A model generated the notes under the pieces. That model did not search any database and was not told the origin of the DNA. It saw nothing but the letters and a program-made list of their open reading frames with translations. Positions 58,143 to 64,000 of a DNA stretch of 64,000 bases are shown in pieces. Origin of the DNA: Timema cristinae (lineage: Eukaryota > Arthropoda > Insecta > Phasmatodea > Timematidae); the NCBI GenBank assembly GCA_039000515.1, contig JBCFYV010002255.1:16578890-16642889 (forward strand), given 5' to 3'. Position 1 is the stretch's first letter, and each line of letters begins with the position of its first letter. Position numbers and translations under genes: made by a program.

Positions 58143-60009
58143 CTTTCCACAGTTGAATTTGGTTTTTCTCCACATTATTTCTTTGAAAAGAAAAGTGAAA
58201 TCGGTATTAGTTTAAAGAAGTTATTTGATTTTCAAATAATTGTTTTTAAAGTTTGTTAATTTTTTTTAAAAGGATGGCTCAGTAATTTTACTGGTGTCTA
58301 TTCCATTGTTTTTTAAAGTATAATACAGAAAACCCCATCGTAAAGTTTGGAGCTGTATTGCCTAGCCTTACAAGTTGGGTGTTATCCGTGTGGTAAGCCG
58401 TGTGTTCTAACAACCAAATTTGGTAATTAGTTTTTAAATGTTAAATTCTAAAAATATTCACAAGAGGAATATTACTATCATTATTATTATATTTCAAACG
58501 TGAAGCAATTTCTTTAAGAAATGATTTCATCATATTTATTTGACTAAAAGAGTATACACAATGTATATGACTAAATATTACAAATTTCAAAAATATTCAA
58601 AGTAGGTGAGTTTTTTTGGGGCGAGGGCTTAAAACTAGAATAGGAATATATATTCTACTTAGATTAAATGAATATACAATTTATACTTCTATATTCTACA
58701 GTTGAGAGCTGTTATTGTAAAATTGACGCATGAGCTTCAACTAGACAGCTATAATTACATATATGATTATTTGATTACTTGTCAATCATTCACAATTCCC
58801 TCAGACAAAGGTAACTCACTCTGCATTGAGGTCATTCTCTATCAAAACTAACAGCTGTCATGACAAGCGGATCTAGAAGGCACTGTCTGGAGCCGTGAAA
58901 ACAAGAAAACAATTGAATGCGCGCGCATTATTTCGAAACATTCCTTAGCGATCGGGTAGGCAGTGCGTGAGAGACGAGAGAATTATAAACGGGCTGGCCA
59001 AAGTCGTAGTAGGTAAAGTGTATATCTTTGTGTGTGTTATGGAAGGCGTTGTCTATCAAAAAGGCGGTGCAACAGTTCAAGGAACGACTTGTGTTTGAAT
59101 CGAAACCCCGACCACGCCAAAAGCGTTCTCTCTTTTAGTTATATAAAAAAAAAGTACTTCTGGAAGCGCGCGGCACGGCCTTTTAGATACACAGAACTAG
59201 TTGTTGAGTCAGAGACAATTTAAAAGGGGTCGGTAATCATTATTTTTAATTCTGAGGCCCTGAACTTTGTATCAAAGGTTTACTTTTACTTGGCCCTAAC
59301 TAAGTTTACACACGAAATGTATTTTTGTTTAGACTTCAGACCTTGTTGTGGGTCATTAGTCACTGAGAACATTAGTGAAACTTTTACATTGTTGTTGTTT
59401 TTATCTGACAATTTAATTGGATGGATTTAAAAAACTACGAGGCTAGATATTTCAATTAATAATTTTATTATGTTATTACATATAACATTAGGTGGATAAA
59501 AAAAAACAAGGCTAAATATGTCAATTAATATATTATATATAAAAGATTCTTATTGCAACAATTACTTTTTTAAATATTTACGTTGGTGCTGAGCGATCTA
59601 AAGCCTTAAAAACATTGGGTTTTGGTCACCAGTAACGTAAAGGCTTCGGTTCGAATCTCGTCATTCTTTTAAATATGTTATTTCCATTGTTTTATCATCC
59701 TCTCTTTCCGCTAAAGCATCAACATAAACAACAAAATAATTAATAATCAAATATTAACTTGTTTTAACTTATAAATATTAGTTTTTATTGAAAATAAAAT
59801 AATTCATGTCTGAAAATTCTGATAAAATTAATTACATTTTTAATGTAATAATATTTTTAAATTAATATACTAATCCACAAAATCCATTCGTAAAAAAAAA
59901 CGTCCAACTTTAATTAATATTTAAATAACATGAACTGAAGCTTTCATTTGTTTTAATAAACACTTCCGGTACCATAGAATGTCTTATAACAGTAAGAATC
60001 GTACTAATT

Positions 60010-60180
60010 ACTTATCGGGGCTCTGATCCCGGTCGGGTGTATTGAGGGTGGTTTCTCCTAAATGGTTTTACGCTCTTCCTCCACGTAAATACTGGTGCAC
60101 TTCCTTCAAATTTAAACCATAGCACATTAGCCTGATTAGTACATATGTGTATAACCCGAACACGTAGTAAGACGTGGTGA
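60010..60180 (+). mobile_element. SINE family C, head-truncated
   Basis: 'cccggtcgggtgtattgagg', 'tttctcctaaatggttttac', core 'aacccgaacacgtagtaaga', ending 'cgtggtgatgataataataa'. Confidence 0.8.
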
Positions 60181-60424
60181 TGATAATAATAAAAATAATA
60201 AGCGTTACGTCATTGACCAAATTAAACCACTTGTACAGTTGCAAGGAAGTGTGTTTTCTGTCCATTTCTGGGCGGAATGTATCCTAATTGATCTCTCTAG
60301 TTAGTATCTAGAGGGCCTTATGTCACTGATCACATGACCGCTCCACTTCTTACGTCACTAAGTTAAAGTAGAACCTCTTTTACTGATACGGAACTGGGAC
60401 AAATGATATATCGATGAATGTCCA

Positions 60425-60970
60425 AGGTGCTACACTCTTAGTATACTTGACTGCCAATGACGGGGAGACCAAGGTTCGAATCTCAGTCGGGTGTACTGAG
60501 GGTGGTTTTTACTAAATGGTTTTCTACTCTCCCGCCATGCAAATGTGACCTGGTGGTCTAGGGGGTAAGATGTCAGATCTTCTGTGCTGGGGGTCGGGGT
60601 TCAATCCTCGGTCCCGGCACAGATTTATCTGACTGCCAAACCCTTCCTTAAACCTCTGACAAGACGTGTATTAATCACAACTTGTGAATGTGTGGAATAC
60701 CAGGCCTCCACCGTGGTTCGGATTCCACGTTAAACTGTAGGTCCTCCATTTCATCTCACAATCACCCTACCATTACACATTAGCGTAAGTGGGTATTGCC
60801 CGATCGGGTAGTAAGACGCGGTGCTAGTAATAATAATAAATAATAATAATACTACGCAAATGTGGGCACACTTCCTCTAAATATAACCTTCCCCATCCCT
60901 AAAACCATTGGCGTAATTAGTATATAAGCGTATAACCTGAACAGGCAGTAAGACGTGGTGCTAAAAAATG
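60425..60970 (+). mobile_element. SINE family C split by a family A SINE
   Basis: Left part from 'tgctacactcttagtatact' and B box 'aaggttcgaatctcagtcgg' to 'cgccatgcaaatgtg'. Right part resumes 'cgcaaatgtgggcacacttc' and reaches core 'aacctgaacaggcagtaaga'. Removing the insert restores a standard C body. Confidence 0.92.
60548..60855 (+). mobile_element. SINE family A nested in family C
   Basis: Complete copy with head 'acctggtggtctagggggta', core 'cccgatcgggtagtaagacg' and AAT-type tail. TSD GCAAATGTG (60539-60547 and 60856-60864) taken from the C body. It ends about 190 bp before the gene 2 acceptor. Confidence 0.93.
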
Positions 60971-61042
60971 TATCGATGACATAGTAGAAAAAAATTAAAG
61001 GAATAAAACCTGTTTTAATGTTTTCATACATTTTTTTTTCAG

Positions 61043-62699
61043 TTGCTGCCCCTGATCGTGGGTCTGGTTGTATTGGTCACATTGACGGACGCTCGACGAG
61101 TGCGCGTGCGCCCCAGGCCGGTGGCTGAAGAGACGTCCTCAGAGGACCAGGAGGTGCGAGACCAGCGCATCCAATACTACGCCACCCAACCAGAGTCTGA
61201 CGACGGCCCCAGCTCCGCGGCGGGTGTCGTCCTCATAGGGGACCCTTACAACGGCCTGTACGGTCAACCCGCCGCCCGAGGGCAGACTGACACCGAGTAC
61301 CGCTCCCCCTCCCTTTCTCAGGCCGGTCTTCGTCAGCAAGACCCTCCGCGAGAGTCAAGGAGCCGACCAAACAACCACCCGTGCAGACCCTGCGCAACTA
61401 TAGCAACGTGAACGACGATGGGTCCTTCACTTTCGGGTACGAGGCCGCCGACGGAAGTTTCAAGGAAGAGACCCGGGGGACGGACTGCGTCGTCCGAGGG
61501 AAATACGGTTACGTCGACCCGGACGGTAATAAAAGGGAGTTCACATACGTCTCCGGTAACCCTTGTGACCCTAACGCTGTCGCTAAGGAAGAAGAGGAGA
61601 GTAAGGAGGCCGCTACTGATAGTGGGGAGGAGAACATTCCTAAAGGACCAATAAGACCTCTACGACCTCTCAGACCTACTGCTTCTCCTATCCCGAGACC
61701 TACGACGACCTTGTTTCAAGAGAACTATAATCCGGAAGATGAAGAGGTTATTGACGATGCCCCTCAACTGTATATCAACCACGACCTAGGCCCCAGCAAC
61801 CAACGAGGAATCCGGTCCAATACACACCCTCCACTTACGATCAGGAGCAGGACATATCCGTGCACACACCCCGCCCTGTCTTCAGGCCACAGCCCGCGGT
61901 GAGGATCACCCCCAGACCCCCCGTCGCGGCGACCACCCTCCAGTCGCAGCTTCCGGCGACGACCTACCGCCCTCAATTTCCCTTCAGGTCACACCTCGAC
62001 CATCCATATTCTACACCAGACAACAATCTTCCAGCTTTGCGCGCCCAACGCCATCCCCGGTGGCGTACCCCACCTCACCTTCGGGTCCCGTCGACTATGA
62101 CGCTGAGCTCAGGAAGTTCCAGGTCGAGAACAACGTGGTGACGACCCCGAGGTCGGTGACCCCTCTCCGCCCTCAGCCCCAGATACCCAGGCAGCAACAA
62201 CCCTCGGGGAAGGCACCTTCTGGCAACCCCGTTTACGAAAGCGAGCTTGTCTACGACCCATCTTCGGGCCAGTACAACACAGTGCTGTACCAGCAGATCC
62301 CCAAATCTAACACAGGTATCAACCTGAACCACAAGATCCAGGCGTACGTTCAACCTCAGCTGTATCCAGCATCAACAATACCAAACAACAGCAACAATCG
62401 GCACTTCTGCAGAGGTCGCAGCAGTTGTACGCACAGCAACAGCAACAAAGGGCCTTCGAGCAGCAACAACATCAGCACAGGTTCAGCCTGTGACGTCTTC
62501 ACAGAGTACCAAAGCCTCTCCGGGTCCTCAGAGGTTTCAACTGCAGTCCCCGTTGTATCCTCATCAGCAGAACCAACATCAGCAAGCATCCCCGCAAGGG
62601 TTTTACTACATCCAGCCTTCTGCTTCCGCCAACCATCAGCAGAGTATATCGAACGGGCAGATCGACGCTTTCCTCAGAGGGCATAGTCTCGCCTATTGA
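61043..62699 (+). CDS. Cuticular RR protein gene 2 (two-cysteine RR core), main exon
   Basis: Secreted structural protein of the cuticle; chitin binding is inferred from its RR domain. After the acceptor (tttttcag) the exon encodes the signal core LLPLIVGLVVLVTLTDA, an Arg- and acidic-rich linker, then the RR domain (61411-61575): NDDGSFTFGYEAADGSFKEE, then KYGYVDPDG and YVSGNPCDP. Spacing G-x8-G-x6-Y fits the RR signature, but the end is SGNPCDPN in place of A-x3-GY-x-P, and Cys occurs at 61486 and 61564. The core resembles Cpr97E-type proteins; I am not certain of orthology. The tail is Pro/Arg- then Gln-rich, ending GQIDAFLRGHSLAY and TGA at 62697. The frame slips five times (61291-61330, 61791-61794, 61980-61982, 62366-62367, 62474-62482), each by one missing base. 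Restored length would be 553 residues here, 559 with exon 1. Confidence 0.82.
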
Positions 62700-63765
62700 A
62701 CTGAAACGGTCAGAGCGTATGAATCTTAACGTTAATGTGTATATCGTGCTCCTGAAAGATCTGTAATTTGTCAAGACAATATTCACCCCTATCGGTAGAT
62801 AAAGGCTAAAAAAAATGGTGCTAAGAAATATTGCACTTAAATTTAATGAAATTAAAAATCGTTTTTTTTAGTTCCATTTCGAGGGAAATAACGTCTTGTA
62901 AAGTTTAAGAATCTTAAGGAAAATAAGTGCTTAAAGTGAATGAACGTAGAAATATTGTTTTTGTTGTGGTGAGACTTAACGAACAAATTGACATTTTGGA
63001 GGAGGAAAGTCAAAATTGGGCGAAATTGCATCGATGCATTTGTACCCTTAATGGATCTAAGTGCATCTCTTAAAACTTATATAACACCATAAATAAAATC
63101 TCATAGGTTTTTAAAATTTTCTTACCTACTCTTGTGTGTTAAAGTAATACCGACTTAATTTTACTAGCTTAATATTCACGTTTGAAAAATATTTTGTGAA
63201 GAAACTAAATTTATTGAAAACGTATTTTTATACCAATCATACAGTATGGTTTCAATAAGAAGAAAAATCTATCTGATAATTTAAAAAATAGTAATCTATT
63301 TTTATGTAGTTTATACGCAGGAGGGACGTATCTTCTGCATCTGTCACTTTGGCAGAGGGAATCAATTTTAACAGTGTAAAAATAAATAGAGTAGTAGCCT
63401 TTTTTGTCCATCTTGCTAGCTCTTATTTATATATTAAAAACCGTTCTTCTTATATCGATCCGGGTACAACTTGAATTATTGAGCTATAGCCAATTCGTGA
63501 ATATCGAGAACAATTTAAAAAATTTATTCATGTAGTTTCTAATTTATTTCATTTATTTTTAAAGTCTTTTTCATAATAATCATCCTTAATTTTTTTTTAA
63601 TACTGGCCAGTCTTTGGAAATTAAAATCTTATGTGTTCTGTTATCTAGTTATTCTTTTATAAATAACTTTTTTTGTCTGAATAATTATAATGTTTTCACA
63701 GTTTGTGTTGTTTTTTTATAATTATTCACCTCTTTTTATACTAATGTTGTTTTATTTCTATTCTT
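62700..63765 (+). other. 3' flank / probable 3' UTR of gene 2
   Basis: AT-rich, no SINE core. AATAAA at 63092-63097 is the first good polyadenylation hexamer (about 390 nt after the stop), with another near 63380. No further coding segment seen. Confidence 0.5.
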
Positions 63766-63769
63766 GAGG

Positions 63770-64000
63770 AAACCAGACCCGGGTGTAGTGATCATCACAC
63801 CTGGCTAGAATCTAAGGGTCCTGGGTTAGATCCAGCTGTACCTGGGTATTTTGCACGAAAGGGAATACCCCAACGGTCACCAGTGTTTGGTTAGTTAGGT
63901 TTAAGTTAGGTTTAAGTGTTTCCACTATTCAACACTCTCAACTCACAATCACCCTCACCTCATCTCATCGGGACATGGAAAGAGCCTCCTCGAAAGGATG
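63770..64000 (+). mobile_element. SINE family H, cut by window end
   Basis: tRNA-like head 'gggtgtagtgatcatcacac', B box 'gggttagatccagctg', body 'gaaagggaataccccaacgg', 'gttaggtttaagttaggttt', and 'gacatggaaagagcctcctc'. It matches 29395-29925 without the nested insertion. Confidence 0.75.

Larger units (their letters stand above)
48193..61042 (+). other. Intron of cuticle gene 2 (~12.85 kb)
   Basis: Bounded by CAG|GTTGGT and a strong pyrimidine tract ending tttttttttcag. It holds at least 18 SINE copies. Stretches with nothing recognised: 48370-48950, 49180-49840, 51020-51880, 54610-55140 and 58160-60000. Within the last, 58860-59010 is a less AT-rich patch with 'attataaacgggctggcc' and a GTAAAG donor-like site, conceivably an alternative leader exon. 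Confidence 0.65.

Noticed and set aside
1224..60855. tRNA genes at the many A-box/B-box pairs
   Set aside because: None shows a complete cloverleaf with a paired acceptor stem. All are followed by SINE bodies or recur as repeats.
61381..61402. GTG or other internal start giving an independent RR gene
   Set aside because: Continuous coding character upstream to 61043 and a signal core show one exon with a frame slip.

Overview
The window is nuclear DNA of an arthropod, almost certainly an insect. It is AT-rich, packed with short retroposons, and carries coding exons of two cuticular proteins of the Rebers-Riddiford (RR, chitin_bind_4) family, which is specific to arthropod cuticle. The order cannot be fixed from the sequence. 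The multi-kilobase introns and dense repeats suggest a large genome. Nothing points to bacterial, viral or organellar DNA. GENES. Gene 1 (exons 14902-15128 and 20484-21282, + strand; possible first exon near 10697) encodes a secreted RR protein with long Pro/Gln/Arg-rich flanks. It resembles the insect Cpr66D type. Gene 2 (first exon 48175-48192, main exon 61043-62699, + strand) encodes a second secreted RR protein with a divergent RR core that contains two cysteines and a very long Pro/Gln-rich tail. Its first exon was located by reading: six codons ending at a GT donor complete a signal peptide across a 12.85-kb intron. Both genes point the same way, about 27 kb apart, and would be secreted by epidermal cells to bind chitin. 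Both exons carry shifts of reading frame (three in gene 1, five in gene 2). All eight have the same polarity, one base short, mostly in C/G runs, and each restored length divides by three, so uncalled bases are a better explanation than gene death. REPEATS. Most of the rest is retroposed. I recognise about 50 copies of a SINE superfamily with at least three bodies and tRNA-like heads (here called A, B, C). They share a 3' core containing CCCGAACGGG and ending in an AAT microsatellite. Many have clean 7-14 bp target-site duplications, and several are nested in one another or in LINE relics. Other tRNA-derived families (E/D, F, H, I) are present at 2-4 copies each. There are also a hAT-like non-autonomous element (23008-23825), a nearly complete fold-back palindrome (39008-39375), two LINE 3'-coding relics (33235-34110 and 41360-41530), a retroposed fragment with an AAAC tail (34660-34903), an unclassified dispersed repeat in three copies (one split by a 1.2-kb insertion), and three minisatellites (63, 46 and 44 bp units), one of them grown from the end of a LINE reading frame. 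LAYOUT. 1-10.5 kb: SINEs, pyrimidine tract, dispersed repeats. 10.6-21.3 kb: gene 1. 21.3-48 kb: intergenic, SINE-rich, with LINE relics and minisatellites. 48-62.7 kb: gene 2, its intron filled with SINEs. 62.7-64 kb: 3' flank and the start of another SINE.
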